Assembly: GCA_016930645.1 (NCBI GenBank)
Contig: JAFGGH010000083.1
Location: 1-64,000 of the forward strand
From: Sedimentisphaerales bacterium
GTDB taxonomy: Bacteria; Planctomycetota; Phycisphaerae; Sedimentisphaerales; Anaerobacaceae
Reading direction: 5' to 3'
Length of the DNA stretch: 64,000 bases
Part shown: positions 51,904 through 60,863 of the stretch, piece by piece
Layout: each line of letters opens with the position of its first letter
Position numbering within the stretch: the stretch's first letter is position 1
Notes under the pieces: generated by a model
What the model was told of the DNA's origin: nothing
Database searches by the model: none
Seen by the model: only the letters and a program-made list of their open reading frames with translations
Position numbers and translations under genes: made by a program

Positions 51904-53323
51904 GAGTGTATTAGACCGGATAGTTGTTAACAAATTATGTGTTGGCTGTGGTGTATGTGCGGGAGTATTTCCAGAAGTATTGCGCATGTATACAGATAAA
52001 TATGGTACATATCTTCCGGAACTGTTCGGAGAATCTGACGAAGATTGGGGCAAGTTAAGCTTGAAAGTATGTCCCTTTTCAAATAACCAGGTGAATGAAG
52101 ATGGATTTGCAGCAGAAATGTTTGGCCACCAGGAAGGGATTGAGTATCGTTTGGAAACAGGGTATTACCTGAAATGTTTTGCTGGCCATGTTACGGATAT
52201 GGAGAATAGATTGATGTCTACTTCAGGTGGCATTATAACTTGGCTTGCTGGTGAAATGCTTTCTATGGGTATGGTTGATGCTGTTGCATGTGTTGGTCAA
52301 AGTGATAAGCGAGGAAGCTTGTTTGAATACCAACTCATTACTGAAATTGCGAACCTTTGCAGATGTACGAAAGCTAAATATTATCCTGTGGAAGTATCAG
52401 AGATAATTGGAAAAATCAAGAAATTAGATAAGAGGGTTCTGTTCATTGGTTTACCCTGTTTTCTCAAAGCATTGAAATTGGCAGGAGAAGTAGATTCTGT
52501 ACTTAAGAGTCGGATTACATACACTATAGGATTGTTCTGCGGTCATCTAAAAACCAAGCAGTATTCTTCTTATCTGTCAAGATGCTGTGGAGTGAATGAT
52601 GAGAAAATAAAAACGGTTGATTTTCGGAAGAAAGTTGCTGATAAACCAGCTAATCAGTATGCATTTGAAGTGATCGCAAAGAATGATGCCAATGAGTACC
52701 ATCGGCAAATAATGATGCGAGATGTATGGGCCAGCGGATGGGGATATAACCTCTTTATGCTGGATGCATGTGAATGTTGTGATGACGTGATGTCTGAAAC
52801 CGCACACATTTCTGTTGGCGATGCATGGTTGGGGGAGTATGTAAAGGACTACCGTGGGACAAGTATTATTGTGTGTCGTCATAAAGAGATGTTAGACCTG
52901 CTTGAGACTGGTGTTGGAAAAGGAGCACTTTCACTAAAAGAGATCCCTGTTGAAAAAGTAATCAAATCTCAAGTAGGATGTATTCGCCAACGACGCGAAG
53001 GGTTGCAGTATCGTTTATATATATCCGCTAAGAATGGTCAATGGCGACCACATAAGCGCGTAACGGCTAAGCGTAAAGTTGGGACTCTCTGTTATCGTAT
53101 GCTTCAATTATTAAGAATGAAATCTAAGGCTGTGAGCAAGGAAGCATTTCTTGAACAGCAATTAACCGATGGGATAGGTGTATTCGTTAAAAAACTTTGG
53201 CCTTGGATCACAATGATTAACATTGTTAATTTTATGCGCCATGTACCTTATGGTATTGCTAAAGGGTGTTGCTATATATGGAATATATTTACTCATGGGG
53301 GAAAGAAAGAAAACAATGAATAG
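51896..53323 (+). CDS. FrhB-type iron-sulfur protein (F420H2-dehydrogenase beta-like)
   Basis: This 475-residue protein has a GTG start. The N-terminus holds 'LCVGCGVCAGVF' (three Cys) and a 'VCPF' at about residue 54, so a single [4Fe-4S] cluster is formed. The body has the FrhB/coenzyme F420 hydrogenase beta C-terminal domain ('VACVGQSDKRGSLFEYQLIT', 'KRVLFIGLPCFLKALKLAGE' and 'CECCDDVMSETAHISVGDAW'). In polysaccharide clusters these often pair with pyruvyl transferases. The electron donor and exact reaction are unknown. It overlaps both neighbours. Confidence 0.85.
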   Translation: MAESVLDRIVVNKLCVGCGVCAGVFPEVLRMYTDKYGTYLPELFGESDEDWGKLSLKVCPFSNNQVNEDGFAAEMFGHQEGIEYRLETGYYLKCFAGHVTDMENRLMSTSGGIITWLAGEMLSMGMVDAVACVGQSDKRGSLFEYQLITEIANLCRCTKAKYYPVEVSEIIGKIKKLDKRVLFIGLPCFLKALKLAGEVDSVLKSRITYTIGLFCGHLKTKQYSSYLSRCCGVNDEKIKTVDFRKKVADKPANQYAFEVIAKNDANEYHRQIMMRDVWASGWGYNLFMLDACECCDDVMSETAHISVGDAWLGEYVKDYRGTSIIVCRHKEMLDLLETGVGKGALSLKEIPVEKVIKSQVGCIRQRREGLQYRLYISAKNGQWRPHKRVTAKRKVGTLCYRMLQLLRMKSKAVSKEAFLEQQLTDGIGVFVKKLWPWITMINIVNFMRHVPYGIAKGCCYIWNIFTHGGKKENNE

Positions 53324-54551
53324 CCAATCTCCTTTATTTATTCTTGCAGGTAACGCCGGCTATTATAACCGCGGCTCTGAAGCGATAGCAATAGGGACAA
53401 TGCATATACTGCGAAAGCATTTTACGGATCCGAGATTTCTTACAGTTAGTCATTTCAAGAAAAAAGAACAATTTAAAGAACAATGCTTTCGTGAGACTGA
53501 TCCTAAAATATTACATAGGAAAATGCATACCGGTGCCCAGAAATTTACATTTCCATGGTTTTTAGTCAAAACACTCAGGAAAGTTTGTCCGCCGGCTGTA
53601 AAACACGTAGTTTATAAAGATTTAAAAAAATATCTGGACGAAGCAGTAGCTGTCCTTGCCGTGGGTGGGGATAATTACTCACTGGATTACGGTAGAGTAC
53701 CCAAAACCTGCACAGACCTTGATGATTTAGTTGTTGCAGCAGGAAAGCCATTGATTATATGGGGGGCTTCTATTGGTCCCTTCGACAGGAATCCTGAGTA
53801 TGAACAATATATGGCTAATCACCTGAAGAAGGTGCACATTTTGGCCAGGGAAACATCAACTATCCAATATCTGTCAAATCTTGGACTTGTTAAAAATGTT
53901 CACCGTGTTGCTGACCCAGCCTTTGTTGTGGAAGCAATACGGCCAAGTTGTGACCGATATGAGCTTGAGGATGATAGGATGGCGATAGGTCTCAATTTTA
54001 GCCCGTTGATGGCAGAATATGTAACTGCAGGCGATATGGAAAAATGGAGAGAAACCACTGCTGCTATTATAACAAGCATAGCGCAAGAAACAAAAAGCAG
54101 AATATATCTTATTCCGCATGTTACGGGAATAGCGTCAAATGATGATTATGAGTTTATGAAAAAAGCTATGTTGCTGATATCGGAATATAAAGATCAGATA
54201 AATTTGATTAAGCCGGTACTGAACTCTCCTGAGACTAAGTGGGTAATCAGCAAGATGGCTGTTTTTATCGGAGCAAGAACGCATTCAGCAATTGCCTCTC
54301 TCTCTTCAGGTGTGCCTACCTTAAGTTTGGGTTACAGTATGAAGGCATTAGGATTGAATAAAGATATTTTCGGAAACAGCGAGTTTTGTATTATGCCGAA
54401 AGAAATATCGGTCGAAGTTGTTGTAGAAAAGCTGAAATATATAATGCAAAATTCGGATAGAGTTAAAACTATCTTGAAAAATAAAATTCCTGAAATGAAA
54501 GATTTGGCAATGAGGGCAGGAAGCATTTTGAAAGAAATATTGGCATCATGA
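53316..54551 (+). CDS. Polysaccharide pyruvyl transferase family protein
   Basis: The 411 residues from ATG 53316 belong to the CsaB/WcaK family: 'LAGNAGYYNRGSEAIAIGTM' (about 7-26), 'PLIIWGASIGPFDRNPEYEQ', 'ARETSTIQYLSNLG' and 'FIGARTHSAIASLSSGVPTL'. The family adds ketal-pyruvate from PEP to a sugar residue. The start overlaps the FrhB-like gene's end, so the two are translationally coupled, which suggests a joint function on the same sugar. Confidence 0.9.
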   Translation: MNSQSPLFILAGNAGYYNRGSEAIAIGTMHILRKHFTDPRFLTVSHFKKKEQFKEQCFRETDPKILHRKMHTGAQKFTFPWFLVKTLRKVCPPAVKHVVYKDLKKYLDEAVAVLAVGGDNYSLDYGRVPKTCTDLDDLVVAAGKPLIIWGASIGPFDRNPEYEQYMANHLKKVHILARETSTIQYLSNLGLVKNVHRVADPAFVVEAIRPSCDRYELEDDRMAIGLNFSPLMAEYVTAGDMEKWRETTAAIITSIAQETKSRIYLIPHVTGIASNDDYEFMKKAMLLISEYKDQINLIKPVLNSPETKWVISKMAVFIGARTHSAIASLSSGVPTLSLGYSMKALGLNKDIFGNSEFCIMPKEISVEVVVEKLKYIMQNSDRVKTILKNKIPEMKDLAMRAGSILKEILAS

Positions 54552-54586
54552 TTTAGGTTGGACAAATATTTGAGAGTGGCAAATAT

Positions 54587-55762
54587 ATGAATAATACACT
54601 CAAAATATTTTATATATCACAATCTTCATTTCCATCGACAGGCGCCCAATCAGTATATGATATGTGTGTCTCAGAAGTATTTGGTAATCGTGGTTATGAC
54701 ACAACTCTTATTATGAAAAGAAAATTTTGGGAGTCTCCTCCCAAAGAGTATAATGGTGATTTATATGAATTCTTTGGCGTTCAACACAATTTTAAAATCA
54801 AAAAGCTTTTTGGATTACCTAGATATACATCTTGGTTTCAACATAAAGCTATGAAGTATATTGGTAATATTAACTCACTTATATTTGCGCAAAGTGTTAC
54901 AACTGCTTCTGTTGCATTAGACCATGGCCACTGGGTATTGCTTGATCGACATGGATTAATGCCTCCCGACCAAGAAGAAATGTTGAGGCGACGTGTTAAT
55001 TTACCAAAATTTCTTGGCACTGCAGTTGTTACTGAGACACTTCGAAAAGATTACGTAGAAAAAATCCCTAGTCTGGCTAATAAGATAATAGCTATACCTA
55101 ACGGGGTTAAGGGGCATAAATATGCTCAAGCTGCACTAAATACTAATAAGAATAAAGAAAAGGGAAGGTCTAAATTTGTATCCGGTTATCTCGGGAGCTA
55201 TCATCGTGGTAAGGGAGTAGAAGTAATTCTTAAAGTAGCAAATCTGTGTCCGGATATTACCTTCGAAATGTATGGCGGAAATAGAAGAGTTACAAGATTA
55301 TACAATGTAAAAGAAAGATACGGCATAACTGAGTTACCTGTAAATATAGCTATAAAGGGTGGGATTCCGCAGTCACAGGTTCCTCAAAAGATTGCAACTT
55401 TTGATATTGCCCTGTTGCCCAATCAAGAACATGTTTATATGCCAAACGGTACAGACATTGGGAATTGGACGTCGCCAATGAAAATGTTTGAATATATGGC
55501 TTCAGGGCGTCCCATTATTGCTTCGGATATTCCTGTTCTTCGTGAAGTACTAAAAGATAATTACAATGCACTACTGGTTCCTCCAACGGATTATGCTGCA
55601 TGGAGAGATGCGATTAAGACACTACAGTCTTCACCTGAACTGCGGAAACAATTAGGAGAGCAGGCGCAGAAAGACGCCTTAGAAAAGTTTTCATGGGAAA
55701 ACAGGATTATTACGATTTTCGAAAAGTTAAATGTGGAGTCTAAGGTTTTGGGGCAGTCTTAA
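54587..55762 (+). CDS. Glycosyltransferase family 4 protein
   Basis: This 391-residue GT-B fold enzyme has the C-terminal donor-binding part 'FVSGYLGSYHRGKGVEVILK' and 'MFEYMASGRPIIASDIPVLR' (EX7E type). The N-terminal half is acceptor-specific: 'SQSSFPSTGAQSVYDMCVSE'. It would add a sugar to the repeat unit. Donor and acceptor cannot be inferred. AT-rich codon use matches its neighbours. Confidence 0.85.
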   Translation: MNNTLKIFYISQSSFPSTGAQSVYDMCVSEVFGNRGYDTTLIMKRKFWESPPKEYNGDLYEFFGVQHNFKIKKLFGLPRYTSWFQHKAMKYIGNINSLIFAQSVTTASVALDHGHWVLLDRHGLMPPDQEEMLRRRVNLPKFLGTAVVTETLRKDYVEKIPSLANKIIAIPNGVKGHKYAQAALNTNKNKEKGRSKFVSGYLGSYHRGKGVEVILKVANLCPDITFEMYGGNRRVTRLYNVKERYGITELPVNIAIKGGIPQSQVPQKIATFDIALLPNQEHVYMPNGTDIGNWTSPMKMFEYMASGRPIIASDIPVLREVLKDNYNALLVPPTDYAAWRDAIKTLQSSPELRKQLGEQAQKDALEKFSWENRIITIFEKLNVESKVLGQS

Positions 55763-55826
55763 ATTTATTTTAGGGTGCTTTTAGAAAGTTTGTATTTTTG
55801 TAATATAGATAAGAGTACTTTTTGCT

Positions 55827-57389
55827 ATGAACGAGCAGATTGAATTAGATGGTTACGACGTTGATGTTACCGGAGAGACGGGTTGGGCTTATTATGATTC
55901 GTACAACGTTGATTTGCCCGAGACTATCGGTCCGGGAACGTCTATAGGAGCAGGGGATTATCTAATTTCCATTTTGGCCACTTTTATAATAGCCGGTGGA
56001 TTTTTTCTTGTATCCAAAGATTGTCGCCATTGGTGTTTATTACCTCTGACATTTTGTGGAATTTTGTCTGGAAGTGATATTGTTGCTTGGATGCGGAAAA
56101 AACTTGAGCCACTTGACCCTAAAATGATTGTTAGTGCCTTTCTGTATTTAAATTGTTTTCTTGCGCCGTTAATACATTTAAAATATCAAATATACGGCAG
56201 GAGTTATCATATACCCAATTGGGATGATTACTTTGGGTATATGGGGCTTTTTAACATGTTTGGTATTATTTTTTATAAGCTGGCCCATCTTTCTTTTTAC
56301 AAGCTTACCCGTCCGGTAAAGAGTTTCTGGAGTATAAATGGGGTCAAGTTCTTTACTGCAATATTGCCAGCGCTAGTGATAAGCCTTATGGCAACAGCTG
56401 TGGTAAAATTATTCTTTGGCGGCCTTGCTAGGGAAGTGGGGGAAGTTACATATAAAGGAATTTCTGGTGCCTACGCGGCGCACTTGAGTTGGATTGTTAT
56501 GTTAAGCGACCCCTTTATAATTCTTATGGCCATGGCTGTGATTGTCTGGTTGAGTCAAAAAGTAGACCCCAAGGCGAAAACCAGCTTAATTACAGTTATT
56601 TTTATTATACTTATAACTGCTGTTTTGCAATTTTGGCTGGTTGGTTTGAGAGGTAGCCGTTCTGCATTTTTGAGTATGCTTGCTGTTGCCGTTGGTATGA
56701 TTCATTATCTTTTAAGACCATTCTCAGCAAAACTAATTATAATGGGTATAATAGTAATGTTCGTATTTTTATATTTATATAGTTTTTATAAAAAGCTCGG
56801 GCGCGAGGGTTTTCAGGCATTTTATTTAGCGGAGGTTAGAAAACAAATGGCTTACGAAGTAGAAGGAGGCACCCCAATTTCGATTTTGCTTGGAGATTTA
56901 GCAAGGGCTGATATTCAGGCTTATATGCTATATCGTCTAAAGGAAAATCCTGGGAATTACAACTGTGTGTGGGGGAAAACTTATACGGAGGCGATACTTA
57001 CATTTATACCTCGTGGTATCTGGAAAAACAAGCCGGTAAGTATTAAAGGTGAAGTTGGAAGTGCTCTTTTGGGTTACTCGTCAGCCTGGTCCTCTACGGC
57101 ACAATACGGCGTTGCAGGGGAGGCTATGCTTAATTTCAGTTATTATGGTATTGTTCCGGCTTTTGCTGTGTTTGGATGTTTGGTAGGATGGTTTCGTAAA
57201 AAAATGCTGACTTTGCATAAATTTGATAGTAGATTTTTGCTTGTATCTCTTGTGTTTTTTGTTATTGGTCTTATGGTAATCGCAGATTCAAGAAATTGGA
57301 TGATGGGCATCTTGCGTCGAGGTACTCTGCCATTTCTTGTGGTATTTTTCTCTTGTGTAAAGGTAAAGTATGCAAGTCGGGAAGCTTAA
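55827..57389 (+). CDS. O-antigen/capsule polymerase (Wzy-like)
   Basis: The protein of 520 residues is polytopic (about 11-12 TM segments) with a large loop in its C-terminal half ('YLAEVRKQMAYEVEGG'). Typical features are the 'LRGSRSAFLSMLAVAVGMIH' helix and the loop 'GKTYTEAILTFIPRGIW', as in oligosaccharide repeat-unit polymerases. It joins flipped units in the periplasm. The first 40 residues ('YDVDVTGETGWAYY') are unusual for the family and acidic. It ends 20 nt inside the next gene. Confidence 0.8.
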   Translation: MNEQIELDGYDVDVTGETGWAYYDSYNVDLPETIGPGTSIGAGDYLISILATFIIAGGFFLVSKDCRHWCLLPLTFCGILSGSDIVAWMRKKLEPLDPKMIVSAFLYLNCFLAPLIHLKYQIYGRSYHIPNWDDYFGYMGLFNMFGIIFYKLAHLSFYKLTRPVKSFWSINGVKFFTAILPALVISLMATAVVKLFFGGLAREVGEVTYKGISGAYAAHLSWIVMLSDPFIILMAMAVIVWLSQKVDPKAKTSLITVIFIILITAVLQFWLVGLRGSRSAFLSMLAVAVGMIHYLLRPFSAKLIIMGIIVMFVFLYLYSFYKKLGREGFQAFYLAEVRKQMAYEVEGGTPISILLGDLARADIQAYMLYRLKENPGNYNCVWGKTYTEAILTFIPRGIWKNKPVSIKGEVGSALLGYSSAWSSTAQYGVAGEAMLNFSYYGIVPAFAVFGCLVGWFRKKMLTLHKFDSRFLLVSLVFFVIGLMVIADSRNWMMGILRRGTLPFLVVFFSCVKVKYASREA

Positions 57390-58497
57390 TATCTGGCCAA
57401 GGAATGCTAAAAGGAAGATATATATCTGTATTGTATATATATCCTTTATATGTATTTCTGCGAAATCACAGGATAACATTTCAGATTCATATACTATTAT
57501 TTTCAATCCGTTGTTTCATCAAAACCAAGAAAAATGGCGAGCTCCTTATCATAAGACCATGATGTACGCATGGTTTACAGCAAGAGTTATTGCCCCAGAT
57601 TACAAAACATACATGCACTCAATGGAAGATCAATATGGAAATGGGGTGAAATACATAGGTTATTATTATTCAGCCACAACAACTCACTCGAAGGAGAGTG
57701 GGGCTCACGGTATATTCCCTGAGAAAAAGTTTCCTTTAAACGAAGTAAAAAAAGATTGGTTACTTCGTCGACCTGACGGTAAATTCTCCACTTGGCCTAA
57801 TCAAGAAGAAAGGTATTTCCTTGACGTTGGTCTCCGAGAAGTTCAAGATGCTATTTTAAATAGAGCAATACTGAACGCAAAAAAACTCAAATGTAATGTA
57901 CTTACGCTAGATAACTGGTATTATAAATATGGAGCACCGGCTGGCTTGGAAGAGAAAGCATGGACCGAAAAATGTATGTTGTTTTTGAAACGAGCTCGCG
58001 AGTTAACAACGGCTAATAATCTCAAACTTGTGGTTAATCATACTTCTCCACCTCAGTATTGGATCGAATTTGCTCCATATCTCGATGGTTCGTCTTATGA
58101 GATGGGGTGTCACCCAACAAGGCTTAGATCGCGTGACCTTTATGAACAAGAGTTGAGTAGCTATCAGGAATTTATTGCTATGGGTAAAAGTATATTTCTT
58201 TATACTGACCGAGCTGTATACAAGGGAGACCGTTGGGATAAGGATGGAAGAAAAGCTGCTGCGACTGTTATGCTCGTTATGCCTAAAGAACAGCATTATT
58301 GGGGGGGAATATATGTATGTTCTCCGCACTATGAGGTTTGGCCGGTGGGTGGTTGGGCTATGTGGCCGGAGCAACTCGGAAAGCCTTTGGGCCCAAGGGA
58401 ATGGGATGGTGATACTGTTACACGGAAATTCGAGAATGGCTTGATAAGTGTAACAGTAGGAGAAAAGCCTAAATTCAATATTAGCATTGAATACTAA
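57370..58497 (+). CDS. Secreted glycoside-hydrolase-like protein
   Basis: These 375 residues start with a signal/anchor ('IYICIVYISFICISAKSQ') and form a TIM-barrel-like domain with 'GNGVKYIGYYYSATTTHSKE', 'LKCNVLTLDNWYYKYGAP', 'FLKRARELTTANNLKLVVNH' and 'GSSYEMGCHPTRLRSRDLYE', and a C-terminal 'TRKFENGLISVTVGEKP' of the sort seen in putative glycoside hydrolases (GHL or endo-polygalactosaminidase-like). It could trim or release the polymer. Catalytic residues (E or D) are not identified with certainty. Confidence 0.65.
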   Translation: MQVGKLNIWPRNAKRKIYICIVYISFICISAKSQDNISDSYTIIFNPLFHQNQEKWRAPYHKTMMYAWFTARVIAPDYKTYMHSMEDQYGNGVKYIGYYYSATTTHSKESGAHGIFPEKKFPLNEVKKDWLLRRPDGKFSTWPNQEERYFLDVGLREVQDAILNRAILNAKKLKCNVLTLDNWYYKYGAPAGLEEKAWTEKCMLFLKRARELTTANNLKLVVNHTSPPQYWIEFAPYLDGSSYEMGCHPTRLRSRDLYEQELSSYQEFIAMGKSIFLYTDRAVYKGDRWDKDGRKAAATVMLVMPKEQHYWGGIYVCSPHYEVWPVGGWAMWPEQLGKPLGPREWDGDTVTRKFENGLISVTVGEKPKFNISIEY

Positions 58498-58544
58498 CCA
58501 AAGATTAATATTGTCTTTTGGTAGTTAAAAGAAAGCACCAGTTT

Positions 58545-59771
58545 ATGCAAGTAATGGTTGCTATAGAAAATCGTTTCGAGCAAACACTCAACGGTAATAT
58601 TTATTCGACAACAAATTGCGATTATGCCTTTTGGTCGAGGTATTTAGCTACATTCGATGAAGTTGTTGTATTTGCACGTGTTCTTGATATTCCGGAATAT
58701 GCGTTGGATAAACCTCCTGCAAACGGACAGAAGGTCAGCTTCAGTTCTCTTCCGACATACATAGGCCCCTGGCAGTTTATAAAGCATTATCGGCAAATAA
58801 AAAAACTAACTAATCAAGCTGTTAGTGAAGCAGATGCATTTATTTTACGAACGCCAGGCACCCTGTCTTTGTTACTCTGGTCTGAACTGCGAAAAAGGAA
58901 AATACCTTACGGTTTGGAAGTCGTAGCAGAGCCCTGGGAGGCTATGCGTTCCGGAAATATTAAGAGCATTGTCAGGCCGTTCCTAAGGCGTATGTATCGG
59001 AATAAACTAATTCAGCAGTGCAAGCAGGCAAGTACTGTTTCTTATGTTACCGAGCATACTTTGCAGAAACTTTATCCTGCCACGTGTTGGACAACTCATT
59101 ATTCCAGCATTGAATTACCGGAGAATATGATAATTGCTGATGCGGCTCTTGCCGAGCGGATTCGTATGATAAGAGAACGGATTAGAAATAAAAAGCCCTT
59201 GAGAATCTGCAATTTAGCTGGTATGACGGGTTTTTATAAAGGCCAGAATATTCTGATAGAGGCGGTTTCAATGTGCTGTAAGAGAGGATTAGATATCAAA
59301 TTAACCTTAATAGGCGATGGACGTTGTAAAAACACTTATGTCGAGCTGGTGGAAAAGTTAGGATTGTCGGAAACAGTAACTTTTCTTGGACATATTCTTC
59401 GTGGAAAACAGACCAATGACAAGCTTGATGAATCGGACCTATTTGTGTTTCCGTCATTTACAGAGGGCCTGCCTCGAGGTCTGATCGATGCGATGGCGAG
59501 GGCTCTACCTTGTATTGCAAGTGATATAGGGGGTATTCCTGAATTGCTTTCGCAGGAAGATTTGGTGCCGCCCAGAGATGCTGCGGCATTAGCGGCAAAA
59601 ATTGAATCTGTTGCCAGAGACCCGGAAAAAATGGAGAAAATGGCGAGACGTAATCTTGGAAAATCGCGGGAATACATCGCAGATAAGCTTAATCATAGGC
59701 GTGTTGAGCATTATGAGCGATTGAAGGAGATAACAGAATCATACTATTCTTCAAAAACGGCACAAAAGTGA
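58545..59771 (+). CDS. Glycosyltransferase family 4 protein
   Basis: The protein has 408 residues from ATG 58545; the frame extends to a GTG at 58518. GT-B motifs are 'PLRICNLAGMTGFYKGQNIL', 'LTLIGDGRCKNTYVELVEKL' and 'LFVFPSFTEGLPRGLIDAMA' with 'CIASDIGGIPELLSQEDL'. The retaining GT4 family uses nucleotide sugars. The position after the GH-like gene suggests it adds a repeat-unit sugar. No signal peptide. Confidence 0.88.
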   Translation: MQVMVAIENRFEQTLNGNIYSTTNCDYAFWSRYLATFDEVVVFARVLDIPEYALDKPPANGQKVSFSSLPTYIGPWQFIKHYRQIKKLTNQAVSEADAFILRTPGTLSLLLWSELRKRKIPYGLEVVAEPWEAMRSGNIKSIVRPFLRRMYRNKLIQQCKQASTVSYVTEHTLQKLYPATCWTTHYSSIELPENMIIADAALAERIRMIRERIRNKKPLRICNLAGMTGFYKGQNILIEAVSMCCKRGLDIKLTLIGDGRCKNTYVELVEKLGLSETVTFLGHILRGKQTNDKLDESDLFVFPSFTEGLPRGLIDAMARALPCIASDIGGIPELLSQEDLVPPRDAAALAAKIESVARDPEKMEKMARRNLGKSREYIADKLNHRRVEHYERLKEITESYYSSKTAQK

Positions 59772-59790
59772 TATATGTTTAGGAGTTACT

Positions 59791-60837
59791 GTGGATATTA
59801 AAAATTATGTAGCTTGTGACAACATTTTGGGCATTCGAACATCTTTGAAAAAGTTCGACTGGTCGTTTGGACAGCCTCCCAGGACGGCAACAGAAGACGA
59901 GATAAATCAGTGCAAAATTGTAATAAAACTTACGATAGATTCACTTAAAGATGAGGCCAAAAGGTTCGAAAACTCACAGAAATATCACTATTGGCGGGGA
60001 GATTGCGGCAGAGACGAGCTGTATTATCAGCGTAATTTATTTGCAGGCAGCAAGCTAAGGTTGCTGTTAAGGGGAATTAAAAACGGCCGGCCGGAAATTA
60101 TCATAAATAAAAATTATCTCCGTTTTGTAATAGGACGTTTTATTAATCTTCACTCGATAGGTTATCAGCTAACAGACCTTGCCTGTGCTATGCTGTTAAG
60201 CAGGGAGCTGTGCCCGCTGCACTGTTCAAGCTTTAGTATCGACGGTTCGACAGTTGCTGTGATTGCCCCCGGTAATACGGGAAAAACATTATCTACTATG
60301 CGGGCAGTTTTGCATTTAGGAGCTTCTTTTATATCTGAAGATTTAGCTGTTATAGACGGAGAAAGTATTTATGCATGTCCATGGACTTCGACTTTTCGTT
60401 ATTATGACGAGTTGTCAATGAGCTGGTTTTTGCGAATGAGGATGAAACTGATTAAAATTATTCCTCCTCTGGAACTGATTCCAATTCGTGGCGGTGATAG
60501 AAAGATAAACGCTTATATTGAAGATGAACGTATCCTTTCAAAGGAAAAACTGACCCATACCATAATATTGGCCCGTTGTCCCGGGGGAGTTAAAGTTCTC
60601 GATAAAAAAGAGGCTTTGTTTATGGTGCGCAATTTAAATCGTTATGAATTTATGTATATGAAAAGCCCAATGATGACGGCATATTCTTATTTTAATCCGG
60701 AGCTGGATATCTTTGCACTGGAAGAAAAAGAGAAAAGCATTTTAAGTAAGCTCGTAGAGAATACGACATGCCTTTTGGCACAAAGCGAAGACCCAACAAA
60801 ATTTGCTGATATGATTATAGGCAGTTTGAAGAAATAA
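59791..60837 (+). CDS. HPr-kinase-like P-loop protein
   Basis: This 348-residue soluble protein has the P-loop 'VIAPGNTGKTLSTMRAVLHL' with the variant Walker A G-x2-N-T-G-K-T near residue 160, and 'FISEDLAVID' as its Walker B-like segment, as in HprK-like proteins found in capsule clusters. Classic HPr kinase has 'GDSGVGKSE'. The N-terminal 150 residues resemble no known domain. It may phosphorylate a protein or sugar. HPr itself lies 24 kb away. Confidence 0.7.
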   Translation: MDIKNYVACDNILGIRTSLKKFDWSFGQPPRTATEDEINQCKIVIKLTIDSLKDEAKRFENSQKYHYWRGDCGRDELYYQRNLFAGSKLRLLLRGIKNGRPEIIINKNYLRFVIGRFINLHSIGYQLTDLACAMLLSRELCPLHCSSFSIDGSTVAVIAPGNTGKTLSTMRAVLHLGASFISEDLAVIDGESIYACPWTSTFRYYDELSMSWFLRMRMKLIKIIPPLELIPIRGGDRKINAYIEDERILSKEKLTHTIILARCPGGVKVLDKKEALFMVRNLNRYEFMYMKSPMMTAYSYFNPELDIFALEEKEKSILSKLVENTTCLLAQSEDPTKFADMIIGSLKK

Positions 60838-60863
60838 TAATTCTATCTGTACATAAAAACGGT

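Noticed and set aside
51896-52100. FrhB-like cluster with a missing fourth cysteine as evidence of inactivation
   Set aside because: The fourth ligand can be the Cys of 'VCPF' further on, as in related FrhB proteins of polysaccharide loci.
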